DNA of 64,000 nucleotides from Frankiales bacterium (GTDB taxonomy: Bacteria; Actinomycetota; Actinomycetes; S36-B12; CAIYMF01). This document shows, in pieces, positions 41,684 to 51,606 of this stretch; positions within the stretch are counted from its first letter, which is position 1, and the number at the start of each line of letters is the position of its first letter. The DNA is taken from the NCBI GenBank assembly GCA_016125335.1, contig WGLY01000021.1, forward strand, positions 49,134-113,133, in the 5' to 3' direction. A program made the position numbers and the translations under genes. Under the pieces are notes generated by a model that saw nothing but the letters and a program-made list of their open reading frames with translations, made no database searches and was not told the DNA's origin.

Positions 41684-43291
41684 ATGACCCACCCGCGCCC
41701 GCGCCGCCGCGCCGCGCTCGCCGCCACACTCGCCGCCGGCCTCGGCCTCGCCCTGCTCTCCGCCGCGCCCGTCCAGGCGCTCGGCGCCGGTCCGTACGTC
41801 GTCTACGTCGACGCGACGGACGGCTCGATGCACGTCGGCGACCCGGACGCGACCGAGACCCAGCCCGTCTCGACCGGGGGCTTCGTCTCCGGGCAGCTCG
41901 ACGCCTCCTCCGACGGCAGCGTCGTGGCGGTCGTGGGCGCGTCGGGGCCGCCGAGCGCGCCGTACTACGACATGGCGCACGGGCTCGTGGTGTCCGACTC
42001 CGGTGCCACGCAGGTGCTCGCCTCGATCGTGGACGCCAACCCCGTGGTGGCCCCGGACGGCTCGAGCGTGTGGTTCGTCAGCGAGGGCGACGTCTACCGC
42101 TGGGACCGCAGCACCTCGGCGATCACGCGCCTCACGCTCAACGCGCCGCTGGCCCCGGCCACCGGCGCCGAGCTGCTCACCTGGTTCGCGGTCTCCCCGA
42201 GCGCCAGCTCGGTCGCCGGCGTGTTCGTGACGGCCTCGGGCAGCACCATCCAGAAGTCGCGCCTCGAGGTCGACTCGCTCGCGACGGCCAACCCCGGCGC
42301 CCCGGACTGGACGGTGTCCTACGACACCGCCTCGGGTGTGCAGGAGCTGCTGCCCGAGCGGCCGGTGTTCAGCGACGACAGCACGCTCTACTTCCCGATC
42401 TGCAACGTCGCCGGCACCCCGTCGTGCGAGGAGTGGAGCTGGTCGTACGTCGACACCTCCTCGAGCGGGAACGTGCCGGCCGCGGCGTCCGGCGACCTCG
42501 ACAACGCCTACCAGCTGCGCCTGCTCGACGGCACCTGGTGGGCCTGGACCGACAGCGGCAGCAGCTCGGTGGCGCAGACGTCGTCCAACCTCGTGGCGTG
42601 GACCACGAACGTGCTCACGCGCACCGACGGCAACCACACGACGCAGTACACCCCCGTGTCCGCGGCGCCCGCCACGTTCTCCGCGCACCAGGCCTCCTCT
42701 CCCACGGCGACCTCGAAGGCGGTGATGCTGTTCTCCACCGGTGTGGTCAAGACCGGCGGCCAGGCGGTGTTCTCGGCCTACGGCGCCTACCTCAAGGCCG
42801 TCGGCGGGCAGACCCTGGCCGACGCACCGCAGGTGATCGAGCGCGGCGCCGTGCAGTGGTCGCAGGACGGCGGCCGGACGTGGCACCCGTGGATCGTCAC
42901 CAGCGGCGCGACGACCGTGCCCTGGCCGGGCGAGCCGTGGCCGGGCAACGGCAAGACCTTCAAGCTCGGGCGCAACACGTGGTTCCGCTTCTCGGTCATC
43001 CCGGACGTGCTCGTGGGCAAGTCGAGCACCTCGCCGCGGCTGGTGAAGGTCAGCCCCACGCTGCGCACCCGGGTCGCCCGCTACGGCGGGAGCACCACGG
43101 TGTCCGGCGTCGCCGGGCGCCGCTACGGCACCGCAGCGCTCTACAAGGGCACGCACAAGGTGGCCACGGCGAAGATCAGCGCGAAGGGCGCGTTCAGCTT
43201 CGGCCGGCGGTACCTGTCCTCGGGCAACTACCAGGTGCGGATCCTGCCCGACGCGTCGTGGACCAAGGCGTCCGGCACGGTCCGGGTCTGA
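41684..43291 (+). CDS. Secreted protein, paralogue of the preceding gene
   Basis: 535 aa, ATG with GGGGG upstream. Signal peptide (AALAATLAAGLGLALLSAAP). The central part has propeller-like strands, for example DGSSVWFVSEGDVYRWDRST, and two Cys pairs. The C-terminal module repeats the theme of its neighbour (YGTAALYKGTHKVATAKISA). No enzyme motif was found. The pair is likely a tandem duplication. Confidence 0.75.
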   Translation: MTHPRPRRRAALAATLAAGLGLALLSAAPVQALGAGPYVVYVDATDGSMHVGDPDATETQPVSTGGFVSGQLDASSDGSVVAVVGASGPPSAPYYDMAHGLVVSDSGATQVLASIVDANPVVAPDGSSVWFVSEGDVYRWDRSTSAITRLTLNAPLAPATGAELLTWFAVSPSASSVAGVFVTASGSTIQKSRLEVDSLATANPGAPDWTVSYDTASGVQELLPERPVFSDDSTLYFPICNVAGTPSCEEWSWSYVDTSSSGNVPAAASGDLDNAYQLRLLDGTWWAWTDSGSSSVAQTSSNLVAWTTNVLTRTDGNHTTQYTPVSAAPATFSAHQASSPTATSKAVMLFSTGVVKTGGQAVFSAYGAYLKAVGGQTLADAPQVIERGAVQWSQDGGRTWHPWIVTSGATTVPWPGEPWPGNGKTFKLGRNTWFRFSVIPDVLVGKSSTSPRLVKVSPTLRTRVARYGGSTTVSGVAGRRYGTAALYKGTHKVATAKISAKGAFSFGRRYLSSGNYQVRILPDASWTKASGTVRV

Positions 43292-43301
43292 CGCGCGGCG
43301 G

Positions 43302-43529
43302 TCAGACCAGCGGGTCGATCGTGTCGCCCCCGCTGGTCTCGCCGTGCTCGGAGCACCGGGCGGTCCAGCCCGTGGGCACCACCTGCACCACCATGCGACG
43401 CCGGCACTGCGTGCAGTAGCGGGGCGGCTCGAGCACGAGCGCGGCGTCGCAGGCGAGGTGGTCGCCCGCGCCGCGGTCCTCGCCGCAGCGCGCGCAGTAC
43501 TCGACGATCCCGGGCATGCCTGCCGTCAC
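43302..43529 (-). CDS. bsaP: Biotin synthase auxiliary protein BsaP
   Basis: 75 aa from GTG 43529, which overlaps the bioB stop by 4 bp; ATG 43517 is the alternative. [32 protein letters not shown] and ARCSEHGE give the Cys/His pattern of BsaP. In mycobacteria BsaP is needed for biotin synthase turnover, probably by rebuilding its auxiliary Fe-S cluster. Here it is the last gene of the bio operon. Confidence 0.8.
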   Translation of the reverse strand: MTAGMPGIVEYCARCGEDRGAGDHLACDAALVLEPPRYCTQCRRRMVVQVVPTGWTARCSEHGETSGGDTIDPLV

Positions 43530-44566
43530 AGCGTGGCGTTGAGGGCCTTGACCGGCATGGACAGCTCGTCGAGCAGGGCGAGGTCGTCGCCCGCCGGGCG
43601 GCCCAGCGTGGTGAGGTAGTTGCCCACGATCACCGCGTTGATCCCGCCGAGCAGCCCGTCGCGCGTGCCGAGGTCGCCGAGGGTGATCTCGCGGCCTCCG
43701 GCATAGCGCAGGATCGTGCGCGGCAGTGCCAGGCGGAACGCCGCGATGGTGCGCAGCGCGTCGGTGGCCGGCATCACCGGCTGGTCGCCGAACGGCGTCC
43801 CGGGGCGCGGGTTGAGGAAGTTCAGCGGCACCTCGTGCGGGCCCAGCGCGGCGAGCTGCGCGGCGAACTCGGCGCGCTGCTCGAGGGTCTCGCCCATCCC
43901 CACGATGCCGCCGCAGCACACCTCGAGCCCGGCGTCGCGGACCATCTCGAGGGTCGACCAGCGCTGCTCCCACGAGTGCGTGGTGACCACCTGCGGGAAG
44001 TACGAGCGGGCGGTCTCGAGGTTGTGGTTGTAGCGGTGCACGCCCATGTCGGCGAGGTCGTCGACCTGCTCCTGGGTGAGCATCCCGAGCGAGGCGGCGA
44101 CGTTGATGTCGACCGCGGCGCGGATCGCCGCGACCCCCTCGCGCATCTGGGCCATGAGCCGCTCGTCCGGGCCGCGCACCGCGGCCACGATGCAGAACTC
44201 CGACGCCCCGGTCTCCGCGGTCTGCACGGCTGCGCGCACCAGCGACGGGATGTCGAGCCAGGCCGAGCGCACGGGGGAGGAGAACAGCCCGGACTGCGAG
44301 CAGAAGTGGCAGTCCTCGGGGCAGCCGCCGGTCTTGAGCGAGACGATCCCCTCGACCTCCACCTCCGGCCCGCACCAGCGCATGCGCACCTCGTGCGCGA
44401 CCTCGAGGAGCTCGGGCAGGGCGTCGTCGGGCAGGCGCAGCACGGCGAGGACGTCGGCCTCCTCGAGCCCGAGGCCCTGGTCGAGGACGCGGTCGCGGGC
44501 CCGCTCGAGCACGGCGTAGTGGCCGGCCGCCTCCTCGAGGTCCTCGGTCGGCTGGGTCGCGGTCAT
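43526..44566 (-). CDS. bioB: Biotin synthase BioB
   Basis: 346 aa. The radical-SAM motif is in [17 protein letters not shown] (CxxxCxxC), and further Cys residues for the [2Fe-2S] sulfur donor are in EFCIVAA and GLEVCCGG. It inserts sulfur into dethiobiotin using AdoMet. ATGA overlaps at both ends link it with bioD and bsaP. Confidence 0.97.
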   Translation of the reverse strand: MTATQPTEDLEEAAGHYAVLERARDRVLDQGLGLEEADVLAVLRLPDDALPELLEVAHEVRMRWCGPEVEVEGIVSLKTGGCPEDCHFCSQSGLFSSPVRSAWLDIPSLVRAAVQTAETGASEFCIVAAVRGPDERLMAQMREGVAAIRAAVDINVAASLGMLTQEQVDDLADMGVHRYNHNLETARSYFPQVVTTHSWEQRWSTLEMVRDAGLEVCCGGIVGMGETLEQRAEFAAQLAALGPHEVPLNFLNPRPGTPFGDQPVMPATDALRTIAAFRLALPRTILRYAGGREITLGDLGTRDGLLGGINAVIVGNYLTTLGRPAGDDLALLDELSMPVKALNATL

Positions 44567-45294
44567 CGGGCGTCCTCCTGTGGGTCGTGCCTGCGTCGGA
44601 AGTCTCGCGCATCGAAGGCGCCGCCGAGGGCCGGCTCGAGCCCCTCGCGCGCCGCGCGCAGGAAGCCCGCGGCGTCCAGCGCCCCGGCGCCCTCGGCCAC
44701 GGCGCCGGACAGCGGGCGGGCCGCGAGGGTCTCGAGGTCGCGCAGGTTGCAGCGCGCCGCGAGGTCGGGCTCGCGCGGCCAGGCGCCGATCACGACGCCG
44801 GCCAGCCGCAGCCCGCGGTGGGCCATCGCCTCGAGGGTGAGCGCCGTCTGGTTGAGGGTGCCGAGCGCGGGGTGGACGACGACCAGCACGGGGGCGTCGA
44901 GCGCCCGGGCCCAGTCGGCGATGGTGGCGCCGTCGTCGTCGTAGCGCACGAGGAGCCCGCCGGCGCCCTCGACGAGCACGAGGTCGCGGCCGGCCGCGAG
45001 CCCCCGCACGGCCGCGGCGGACTCGCCGACGTCGAGCGCCGGGCGGCTGGCGCGCCGCGCGGCGGTGGCGGGGGCGAGCGGGTCGGGGTAGCGGGCGTGC
45101 TCGTGGAGGTCGTCGACGCCGGCGAGCCGGCGCACCACCTCGAGGTCGCCGGGCTCGCCGGGGGCGACCCCGGTCTGGCCCGGCTTGACCACGGCGACGC
45201 GCGAGCCGCGGTCGCGGGCGAGGGCGGCCACCGCCGCGGTGACGACGGTCTTGCCGACGTCGGTGCCCGTGCCGCTCACCACGAGGACGCTCAC
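44563..45294 (-). CDS. bioD: Dethiobiotin synthetase BioD
   Basis: 243 aa, GTG start overlapping bioF by GTGA. P-loop [11 protein letters not shown], substrate Lys in VVKPGQTGV and the [11 protein letters not shown] strand. It closes the ureido ring of 7,8-diaminopelargonate with CO2 and ATP. Confidence 0.95.
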   Translation of the reverse strand: MSVLVVSGTGTDVGKTVVTAAVAALARDRGSRVAVVKPGQTGVAPGEPGDLEVVRRLAGVDDLHEHARYPDPLAPATAARRASRPALDVGESAAAVRGLAAGRDLVLVEGAGGLLVRYDDDGATIADWARALDAPVLVVVHPALGTLNQTALTLEAMAHRGLRLAGVVIGAWPREPDLAARCNLRDLETLAARPLSGAVAEGAGALDAAGFLRAAREGLEPALGGAFDARDFRRRHDPQEDAR

Positions 45295-46505
45295 GACGCC
45301 GGTCCCGTCGCGGAGGCGGCCGCGCGGACCTCGGCGAGCACCTCGCCCACGCGGGCGACGTCGTCGTCGCGCAGGTCCGCCCGCGCCGTGAGGCGCAGGC
45401 GCGAGCGGCCGTCGGGCACCGACGGGGGCCGGAAGCAGCCCACGCGCACGCCGCGCTCGAGGCACGCGGCGGCAGCCGCGACGGCGGGCCCCGGCTCGCC
45501 GACGAGCAGCGAGGTCACCGCCGCGTTCGGCTCGGACGCCGTCCAGCCGCCGGCCCGGGCCGCCCGGGCCAGCTCGTGGGCCCGCGCGCGGGCGCGCTCG
45601 GGCAGATCCGGCTCGGCGCGCAGCACGTCGAGCGCCGCGTGGGCCGCGCCGACGGCCGCTGGGGCCAGCCCGGTGTCGAAGATGAAGGGACGGGCGGCGT
45701 CCACGACGTGGTCGACCACCTCGCGGGCGCCGAGCACCGCGCCGCCCTGCGAGCCCAGGGCCTTGGACAGGGTGGCCGTCACCACCACGCCGGGGCGCCC
45801 GGCCAGGCCGGCCGCGGCGACCGCGCCGCGGCCCGCGTCGCCCACCACCCCGATGCCGTGCGCCTCGTCCACCACGAGGAGAGCGCCGTGGCGCTCGCAG
45901 ATCTCCGCGAGGGCGGCCAGCGGGGCGAGCGCGCCGTCGACGGAGAACACCGCGTCGGTGACGACGACGGCCTCGCCGCCGCGGCGGCGCCCGGCGAGTG
46001 CGGCCTCGACCGCGGCCGGCGTGCACGTCGGGGTGACCACGACGTCGGCGCGCGAGAGGCGGCAGGCGTCGATGATCGACGCGTGGTTCTGGGCGTCGCT
46101 CACCACGAGGTCGCCGGGACCGGCCAGCGTGGTGATCGCGGCGAGGTTCGCGAGGTAGCCGCTGGAGAGCACCAGGCCGGCGTCGGCGCCCACGTGCGCG
46201 GCGAGGGCGTCCTCGAGGTCGTGGTGGGCGCGGGTGGAGCCGGTGACCAGCCGCGAGCCGGTCGACCCGCCGCCCCAGCGCCGGGCCGCGCGCACGGCGC
46301 CCTCGACCACGCGGGGGTCGCGGGCCAGCCCGAGGTAGTCGTTGCTCGCGAGGTCGAGCACCGCCTCGTCGTGCTCGCGCGGCGCGAGCCGGCGGCGCAG
46401 CCCCGCCTCGGTGCGCGCCACCGCCGCGCGGCGCAGCAGCTCCAGCGGGTCGGGCCGCTCCCCGGTGCCGTCGTGGCCGGAGGCCTGCTCGGTGCCCGCC
46501 GTCAT
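45291..46505 (-). CDS. bioF: 8-amino-7-oxononanoate synthase BioF
   Basis: 404 aa. PLP Lys in [13 protein letters not shown], Asp in [12 protein letters not shown] and His in [10 protein letters not shown]. It condenses alanine with pimeloyl thioester to give KAPA. It sits between bioA and bioD with 4-bp overlaps. Confidence 0.95.
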   Translation of the reverse strand: MTAGTEQASGHDGTGERPDPLELLRRAAVARTEAGLRRRLAPREHDEAVLDLASNDYLGLARDPRVVEGAVRAARRWGGGSTGSRLVTGSTRAHHDLEDALAAHVGADAGLVLSSGYLANLAAITTLAGPGDLVVSDAQNHASIIDACRLSRADVVVTPTCTPAAVEAALAGRRRGGEAVVVTDAVFSVDGALAPLAALAEICERHGALLVVDEAHGIGVVGDAGRGAVAAAGLAGRPGVVVTATLSKALGSQGGAVLGAREVVDHVVDAARPFIFDTGLAPAAVGAAHAALDVLRAEPDLPERARARAHELARAARAGGWTASEPNAAVTSLLVGEPGPAVAAAAACLERGVRVGCFRPPSVPDGRSRLRLTARADLRDDDVARVGEVLAEVRAAASATGPAS

Positions 46506-47824
46506 CCGACGACCTCGCGGACGCACCGGTCGACGACGCCCACGAGGGTCTCGAGGTCGTCGTCGCCGATCGCCAGGGGCGGCATGAGCACGACGACGTC
46601 GCCGAGCGGACGGATGAGCACGCCGCGCTCGCGGGCGCGCTGGCACACCTCGAACCCGGTGCGCTCGCGCACGCTGCGCACCTCGATGCCGGTCATCGTT
46701 CCGATGCGCCGCACCTCGAGCACGCCGTCGTACGCCGCGAGCCCGGCGGTGAGCTCGCCGATGCGCTCGCCGATACGGGCGGCGCGGGCCACCGTGCCGC
46801 GCTCGGCCATGAGGTCGAGGCTGGCGATGGCCGCGGCGGCGCACAGCGGGTTGGCGGTGTAGCTGTGGCCGTGGAAGAACGTGCGCCCGCTGTCGGGGGT
46901 GCCGAGGAACGCGGCGTAGACCTCCTCGGTGGACAGCACGGCCGACAGCGGCAGGTAGCCGCCGGTGACGCCCTTGCCCAGGGTGAGCAGGTCCGGCACG
47001 ACGCCCGCGTGCTCGACCGCCCACATCAGGCCGGTGCGCCCGAGCCCCGCGGCGACCTCGTCGGCGACGAGGTAGGCGCCGTGCTCGTCGGCGAGCTCGC
47101 GCATGCCGCGCAGGAACGCGGCGTCGTGCGTGAGCATCCCGGCCGCGGCCTGCACCATCGGCTCGACGACGATCGCGCACACGCGCCGGCCGTGCTCGGC
47201 GAGCAGCGCGCGCGCCTCGGCCAGCACCTCCTCCGCTCGCTGCGCCGGCGTCTGGCCCTCGGCGCGGATGCCGGGGCTGGAGACCATCACCGTGTCGAGC
47301 AGGATCGGCCGGTAGGTGTGGTGGAACAGCTCGATGCCGCCGACGCTCACCGCGCCGAGCGTGTCGCCGTGGTAGCCCTCGGCCACGTGGAGGTAGAGCG
47401 GCCGGTCCTCGCCGTACTGCGCCTTCGCCTGGAAGGCCATCTTGATCGCGGCCTCCACCGCGCTCGCGCCGTCGCCGGCGTAGAACACGCGCGAGAGCCG
47501 GCGGCGCTCGTCGCCCGGCGCGGTGGCGAGCAGCTTCTCGGCCAGCTCGATGCCGGGCTCGTGGGTGAGGCCGAGGAAGGTCGAGTGGGCCAGCCGGTCG
47601 AGCTGGCGGCGGATCGCGTCGTCGATCTCGGGCACCCGGTGGCCGTGCACGTTGACCCACAGCGAGGAGCAGCCGTCGATGTAGCGGGTGCCGTCGGAGT
47701 CGACGAGATGGACGCCCTCGCCGCGCTCGATGACCAGCGGGCGGTCGTAGGCCCACAGGGAGTGCTGGGTGAACGGGTGCCAGACGCTGGCCAGGTCGCG
47801 CGCGACGAGGTCCTCGGTGGTCAT
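46502..47824 (-). CDS. bioA: Adenosylmethionine-8-amino-7-oxononanoate aminotransferase BioA
   Basis: 440 aa, ATG 47824 with GAGG upstream. Class III aminotransferase: PLP Lys in [16 protein letters not shown], Asp in [14 protein letters not shown], and [13 protein letters not shown] near the N-terminus. It converts KAPA to 7,8-diaminopelargonate using AdoMet. First gene of the bio operon, 43 bp after upp in the same direction; no BirA site is evident. Confidence 0.96.
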   Translation of the reverse strand: MTTEDLVARDLASVWHPFTQHSLWAYDRPLVIERGEGVHLVDSDGTRYIDGCSSLWVNVHGHRVPEIDDAIRRQLDRLAHSTFLGLTHEPGIELAEKLLATAPGDERRRLSRVFYAGDGASAVEAAIKMAFQAKAQYGEDRPLYLHVAEGYHGDTLGAVSVGGIELFHHTYRPILLDTVMVSSPGIRAEGQTPAQRAEEVLAEARALLAEHGRRVCAIVVEPMVQAAAGMLTHDAAFLRGMRELADEHGAYLVADEVAAGLGRTGLMWAVEHAGVVPDLLTLGKGVTGGYLPLSAVLSTEEVYAAFLGTPDSGRTFFHGHSYTANPLCAAAAIASLDLMAERGTVARAARIGERIGELTAGLAAYDGVLEVRRIGTMTGIEVRSVRERTGFEVCQRARERGVLIRPLGDVVVLMPPLAIGDDDLETLVGVVDRCVREVVG

Positions 47825-47867
47825 GGCCTCGATCCTGGCAGCCCCTGCGACCGCCGGGGTGCTCGGG

Positions 47868-48518
47868 TCAGACCACGCCGTAGAGCCGGTCGCCGGCGTC
47901 GCCGAGGCCCGGGACGATGTAGCCCTTGTCGTTGAGGCGCTCGTCGAGCCCGGCCGTGACCACGGTGACGTCGACGGAGCGGCCCTCGAACGCCGCCCGC
48001 AGCCGCTCGATGCCCTCGGGCGCGGCCAGCAGGCAGATCGCCGTGACGTCCGTGGCGCCGCGGCCGAGCAGCAGGTTGATCGCGTCCACGAGCGTGCCGC
48101 CCGTGGCGAGCATCGGGTCGAGGGCGAACACCTGGCGCCCGGAGATGTCGGCGGGCATGCGGTCGGCGTATGTCGACACCTCGAGGGTCTCCTCGTTGCG
48201 CACCATGCCGAGGAACCCGACCTCGGCCGTGGGCAGCAGGCGGACCATGCCGTCGAGCATGCCGAGGCCGGCGCGCAGGATCGGGACGACGAGCGGCCGG
48301 GGGTCGGCCAGCCGCACGCCCATGGCCGGGGCCACCGGCGTCGACACAGCGACCCGCTCGACCCGGATGCCGCGCGTGGCCTCGTAGGCGAGCAGGGTGA
48401 CCAGCTCGTCGGCCAGGCGCCGGAAGGTGGGCGAGTCGGTGCGCGCGTCGCGCAGCGCGGTGAGCTTGTGGGCGACGAGCGGGTGGTCGGCGACGTGCAC
48501 GCGGAGGCTGTCGGGCAT
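47868..48518 (-). CDS. upp: Uracil phosphoribosyltransferase
   Basis: 216 aa. PRPP loop in [17 protein letters not shown] and the C-terminal uracil motif [15 protein letters not shown]; Arg/Lys residues of [16 protein letters not shown]. It salvages uracil to UMP. Leaderless: TACCCT (48526-48531), 7 nt, ATG 48518. Confidence 0.95.
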   Translation of the reverse strand: MPDSLRVHVADHPLVAHKLTALRDARTDSPTFRRLADELVTLLAYEATRGIRVERVAVSTPVAPAMGVRLADPRPLVVPILRAGLGMLDGMVRLLPTAEVGFLGMVRNEETLEVSTYADRMPADISGRQVFALDPMLATGGTLVDAINLLLGRGATDVTAICLLAAPEGIERLRAAFEGRSVDVTVVTAGLDERLNDKGYIVPGLGDAGDRLYGVV

Positions 48519-48525
48519 GGGCCGA

Positions 48526-48531
48526 AGGGTA
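48526..48531 (-). promoter_or_regulatory. -10 box for leaderless upp
   Basis: TACCCT on the minus strand, 7 nt before ATG 48518; no ribosome site. Confidence 0.6.
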
Positions 48532-48659
48532 GGCCGTCGCGCTGCCGCATGGGACCCGTGCGGACGTCCGGCTGATTCGTCGCCCCTCGGGGGAGCGCGT
48601 CTGTCAGGCTGTGGGCGCGGTACCGCCGGTCCCGCGTGGGTGGCGTGCGAGGAGGCGAC

Positions 48660-49145
48660 GTGGACGACGCATCGGTCGACTTCGCCGTCGCCGCCTGGCG
48701 CGAGGACGGCCTGTGGCAGGTCGTCGTGCTCCCGCCGCGTGCGGGCGACTCGCTCGACGCCCTCGTGGCCGCGCTGCGCGCCCAGCAGGGCGAGGGCGGC
48801 GTGCTCGGGATGGTGTCGGTGGCCGAGGAGTTCTTCCTCCTCGTGCGCGTGCTCGGCGAGGAGGTGCGCCTGCTGCTCTCGGACCTCTACGCGGCCGAGG
48901 AGTGGCCGATCGGCACCGACGCGCTGGACCGCCTGGGCATCCCGTCGCCGGACGACGACGACAGCGACGACCTCCAGCCCGCCGGCGACCTGCGCATCGT
49001 GGAGGACTTCGGGGTCGGTCCCGTCGACATCGAGCTGCTGCTCGACGACGACGACATGTGGCCCGACGAGCAGCTGGCCTCGATCGCCGCACGGGTCGGC
49101 TTCGGCGAGCAGTTCGACGCGGCGCTCGAGCAGCTGCCCGACTGA
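48660..49145 (+). CDS. tRNA adenosine deaminase-associated protein
   Basis: 161 aa from GTG 48660 with GAGGAGG upstream. An acidic alpha-beta protein ([20 protein letters not shown] near the end). Its family is encoded directly before tadA in actinobacteria, as here (26-bp gap), and probably assists tRNA-deaminase function. No catalytic motif is visible. Confidence 0.85.
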   Translation: MDDASVDFAVAAWREDGLWQVVVLPPRAGDSLDALVAALRAQQGEGGVLGMVSVAEEFFLLVRVLGEEVRLLLSDLYAAEEWPIGTDALDRLGIPSPDDDDSDDLQPAGDLRIVEDFGVGPVDIELLLDDDDMWPDEQLASIAARVGFGEQFDAALEQLPD

Positions 49146-49159
49146 GCCGCTGCGGCTGG

Positions 49160-49174
49160 GATGATCGCCCGGTG
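49160..49174 (+). promoter_or_regulatory. Candidate -10 box before tadA
   Basis: GATGAT (49160-49165), 6 nt, then GTG at 49172. It may give a leaderless internal transcript. Confidence 0.4.
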
Positions 49175-49642
49175 CAGCCGCGACCCGAGGACGTCGAGGC
49201 GATGCGCCACGCGCTCGACGAGGCCCGCCGGGCCCTCGATCTCGGCGAGGTCCCGATCGGGGCCGTCGTCCTCGACGCGACGGGCGCGGTGATCGGGGTC
49301 GGGCGCAACGAGCGCGAGGCCTCGCACGACCCCACTGCGCATGCCGAGGTGGTGGCGCTGCGCGCCGCCGCGGCGGCGCTGGGCACCTGGCGGCTCGACG
49401 GCGCGACACTCGCGGTGACCCTCGAGCCCTGCCCCATGTGCGCCGGCGCCGCCTGGCTCTCCCGGGTGGCCCGGGTGGTGTTCGGCGCCTGGAACGAGGA
49501 GTACGGCGCCGCCGGGTCGCTGTGGGACGTCCTGCGCGACGGGCGGCTCAACCACCGTCCGGAGGTGGTGTCCGGCGTGCTGGCACCGGAGTGCGCCGGG
49601 CTGCTCTCCGACTTCTTCGCCCGGCGCCGCGACGCCGACTGA
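49172..49642 (+). CDS. tadA: tRNA-specific adenosine deaminase TadA
   Basis: 156 aa, GTG 49172; ATG 49202 is an alternative that keeps the fold. Zinc and catalytic residues His57 and Glu59 ([10 protein letters not shown]), Cys87 and Cys90 ([10 protein letters not shown]). It converts A34 to inosine in tRNA-Arg(ACG), allowing wobble reading of CGN codons. The tRNA-Ser gene follows by 85 bp. Confidence 0.94.
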   Translation: MQPRPEDVEAMRHALDEARRALDLGEVPIGAVVLDATGAVIGVGRNEREASHDPTAHAEVVALRAAAAALGTWRLDGATLAVTLEPCPMCAGAAWLSRVARVVFGAWNEEYGAAGSLWDVLRDGRLNHRPEVVSGVLAPECAGLLSDFFARRRDAD

Positions 49643-49691
49643 CGACCGCCGTACGGCCGGCCGTGCGCCCCCGCAGGCCGTCACGGCGATT

Positions 49692-49720
49692 TTCGACTCC
49701 GGCCGCGCACCTTGTACCCT
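49692..49720 (+). promoter_or_regulatory. tRNA-Ser promoter
   Basis: TTCGAC (49692-49697), 17 nt, TACCCT (49715-49720). The start of transcription falls at about the first base of the tRNA. Confidence 0.7.
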
Positions 49721-49727
49721 CCTCGGC

Positions 49728-49812
49728 GGTGGCGTGTCCGAGCGGCCGAAGGAGCACGCCTCGAAAGCGTGTGAGGGGAAACTCTCCGTGGGTTCAAATC
49801 CCACCGCCACCG
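49728..49812 (+). tRNA. tRNA-Ser (anticodon CGA)
   Basis: 85 nt. Acceptor stem 49728-49734 pairs with 49805-49811 (GGTGGCG/CGCCACC), discriminator G. Anticodon loop CTCGAAA has CGA at 49762-49764. The long variable arm around GAGGGGAAACTCTC is the class II arm of tRNA-Ser. The T loop is TTCAAAT. No CCA is encoded. It reads UCG codons. Its 3' end is repeated downstream (see the duplication). Confidence 0.95.
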
Positions 49813-49822
49813 CCGCTGGAAA

Positions 49823-49863
49823 CGACAGGGACCCCCGGGCGCTCGTTCCGGGGGTCCCTGTCG
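49823..49863 (+). terminator. tRNA-Ser terminator (copy 1)
   Basis: A perfect 16-bp stem (49823-49838 with 49848-49863) around a 9-nt loop, 10 bp after the tRNA. Confidence 0.9.
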
Positions 49864-49959
49864 TATCCAGCACGTGGATGCACGGGGATTTGGGAGGAGC
49901 GCCGAGGGGGCCGCAGGCCGTCCCGGCGCGACGGCTCCCACCGCCACCGCCGCTGGAAA

Positions 49960-50000
49960 CGACAGGGACCCTCGGGCGCTCGTTCCGGGGGTCCCTGTCG
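49960..50000. terminator. Duplicated terminator (copy 2)
   Basis: Same 16-bp stem as copy 1 with one G-U pair instead of G-C. It lies 52 bp from the moeA stop and can serve the leftward moeA transcript. Confidence 0.8.
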
Positions 50001-50051
50001 TATCCAGCAGGTGGATGCTCGGGGCCTGGGAGGAGCCCGAGGTGCCGCGGT

Positions 50052-51236
50052 TCAGACGGGGAGGGGCAGCCACGGGAGCACGGCGCCCGGCTGGCTGCCG
50101 CCGGGGGGAACGATGACGAAGCCCTCGGCCGTGGCCAGGCCGCGGAGCATGCCCGGTCCGAGGTGTCGGGCGGCCACCGCGCCGTGAGGGCCGCGGTGGG
50201 CGAGCACCATGCGGGTGGCATGCGGAGGCGCGAGGAACGCGGCCTCACTGGTGATCGTGCCCAGACGGGGGGCAGGGCGGTTGAGCAGCCGGGCGATCAC
50301 GGGTTCTGCCAGCGTCAGCAGCGCAGCGATCGCCGCCTGGGGGTTCCCGGGAAGGCCGACGAGGTGCCGGTGCCCGGGGAGGGCTGCCAGCAGCATCGGG
50401 TGCCCCGGGCGTACGGCGACCGAGTCGACGACGAGCTGCGCGCCGGTCCGGTCCAGGGCTGCGTGCACGTGGTCGACGGGGCCGGCCGCCGTGCCTCCCG
50501 TCGTGATGACGAGATCGGTGCACGCGCCGAGGAAGGAGTCGACGAGCGCTTGCCGGTCGTCGCGCACGTGTGTCACCCGGCGCACGTCGACGCCGAGCCG
50601 GCGGAGCCACCCGGGCAGCTGCGGACCCAGCGAGTCGCGGACCCTCCCCTCGCGTGCCGGGCCGGCGTCGAGCAGCTCGTCGCCGAGGACGAGCAGCGTG
50701 CAGGTGGGACGCCGTACGACGGTGAGGGCGTCGGCGCCCGCGGCTGCGGCGAGCCCGACATGGCCGGGCCCCAGCACGGTTCCGGCATGGAGCAGCGCCT
50801 CGCCCTCGAGCGCCTCCTCGCCCGCGGGCCGGATGTGGCGGCCGGCAGGGTCGTCGCCGGAGGTGAGGACGCCGTCGACGACGGTGCCGTCCTCGCTGCG
50901 GACCACGCCGGTGGCGCCCGCCGGGAGTCGCGCCCCTGTGGCGATCGCGAGGGCCGTTCCGGGGCGCACGGGAGGACCGCTCTGTCCCGCGAGCACCCGG
51001 CCGACGACGAGCCAGGGCCCGTCACCGCTGGTGGCCCAGCCGTCCATCGCCGACGCGGTGAAGGCCGGGAGCGGGGTGCCGGCCACGACATCGACGCCCA
51101 GCGTGCGTCCGTCGGCCGCCCCGAGAGGGACGGTCTCCAGGGGCAGCGGGCGGCCCGACCGGTAGGCCAGGTCGCGCGCCACGTCCCACGCCGGGCTGAC
51201 GGCTCGGCCCGCCGTCACGGCCGGTGCGGCGCTCAT
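50052..51236 (-). CDS. moeA: Molybdopterin molybdenumtransferase MoeA
   Basis: 394 aa, ATG 51236 overlapping the upstream gene by ATGA. MoeA domains: PAFTASAMDGWA, ALAIATGARLPAGAT, and the MogA-like TTGGTAAGPVDHVH; GLPGNPQAAI near the C-terminus. It inserts molybdate into the adenylated pterin to form Moco. Its position in the nar cluster indicates supply of cofactor to NarG. Its end is defined by the duplicated terminator. Confidence 0.92.
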   Translation of the reverse strand: MSAAPAVTAGRAVSPAWDVARDLAYRSGRPLPLETVPLGAADGRTLGVDVVAGTPLPAFTASAMDGWATSGDGPWLVVGRVLAGQSGPPVRPGTALAIATGARLPAGATGVVRSEDGTVVDGVLTSGDDPAGRHIRPAGEEALEGEALLHAGTVLGPGHVGLAAAAGADALTVVRRPTCTLLVLGDELLDAGPAREGRVRDSLGPQLPGWLRRLGVDVRRVTHVRDDRQALVDSFLGACTDLVITTGGTAAGPVDHVHAALDRTGAQLVVDSVAVRPGHPMLLAALPGHRHLVGLPGNPQAAIAALLTLAEPVIARLLNRPAPRLGTITSEAAFLAPPHATRMVLAHRGPHGAVAARHLGPGMLRGLATAEGFVIVPPGGSQPGAVLPWLPLPV

Positions 51237-51553
51237 CGGCGGGTGAGCCGCACGTGCCACTCGTCGGGCCCTTCCTGCTCGAGGTGCACCAGGAACGCGT
51301 CGGGCTCGCGCTCCTCGAGCTCGCGCAGCAGCGGGACGGGCTCGTGAGGAGCGACCAGCACCAGCGACCCGCCCACGCCGACGCCGCTCAGGGCGCCGAG
51401 GATCGCGGGATGGCGGACGGCGGGCGGGATCTGCCGCACGTCGAGCCTCGGCGCCTCGGCGTCGCCGTGCCCGCAGGTGCAGTGACCGCCGCACCCGCCG
51501 GTGGCCGCCTCGACCTCGAGGTGGGAAGGAGCAGGACGAGGGGTGAGCGGCAT
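51233..51553 (-). CDS. DUF2249-domain protein
   Basis: 106 aa, GGAGG before ATG 51553. N-terminal Cys/His knot GGCGGHCTCGHGD, then a DUF2249 (SirA-like) fold: LVLVAPHEPVPLLRELEER and DEWHVRL. These proteins occur with nitrate, nitrite or sulfur respiration genes and may carry sulfur or sense redox. It is translationally coupled to moeA and shares the transporters' direction; role unknown. Confidence 0.8.
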   Translation of the reverse strand: MPLTPRPAPSHLEVEAATGGCGGHCTCGHGDAEAPRLDVRQIPPAVRHPAILGALSGVGVGGSLVLVAPHEPVPLLRELEEREPDAFLVHLEQEGPDEWHVRLTRR

Positions 51554-51606
51554 GGGTCCTCCAGAGGGTGCGACGGGTCGAGGGTGGGGTGGTCTCCCGG
51601 AACGAG

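Larger units (their letters stand above)
49799..50060. repeat. Tandem duplication, 137-bp unit, containing tRNA-Ser 3' end and terminator
   Basis: 49799-49935 and 49936 to about 50060 are copies. Both start with TCCCACCGCCACCG from the T arm and acceptor end of the tRNA, then the terminator hairpin. The last about 60 bp are more diverged. Copy 2 reaches the moeA stop codon. Confidence 0.85.

Noticed and set aside
49936..49960. A second tRNA-Ser gene at the duplicate
   Set aside because: Only the 3' end of the tRNA is present; the anticodon arm is absent.
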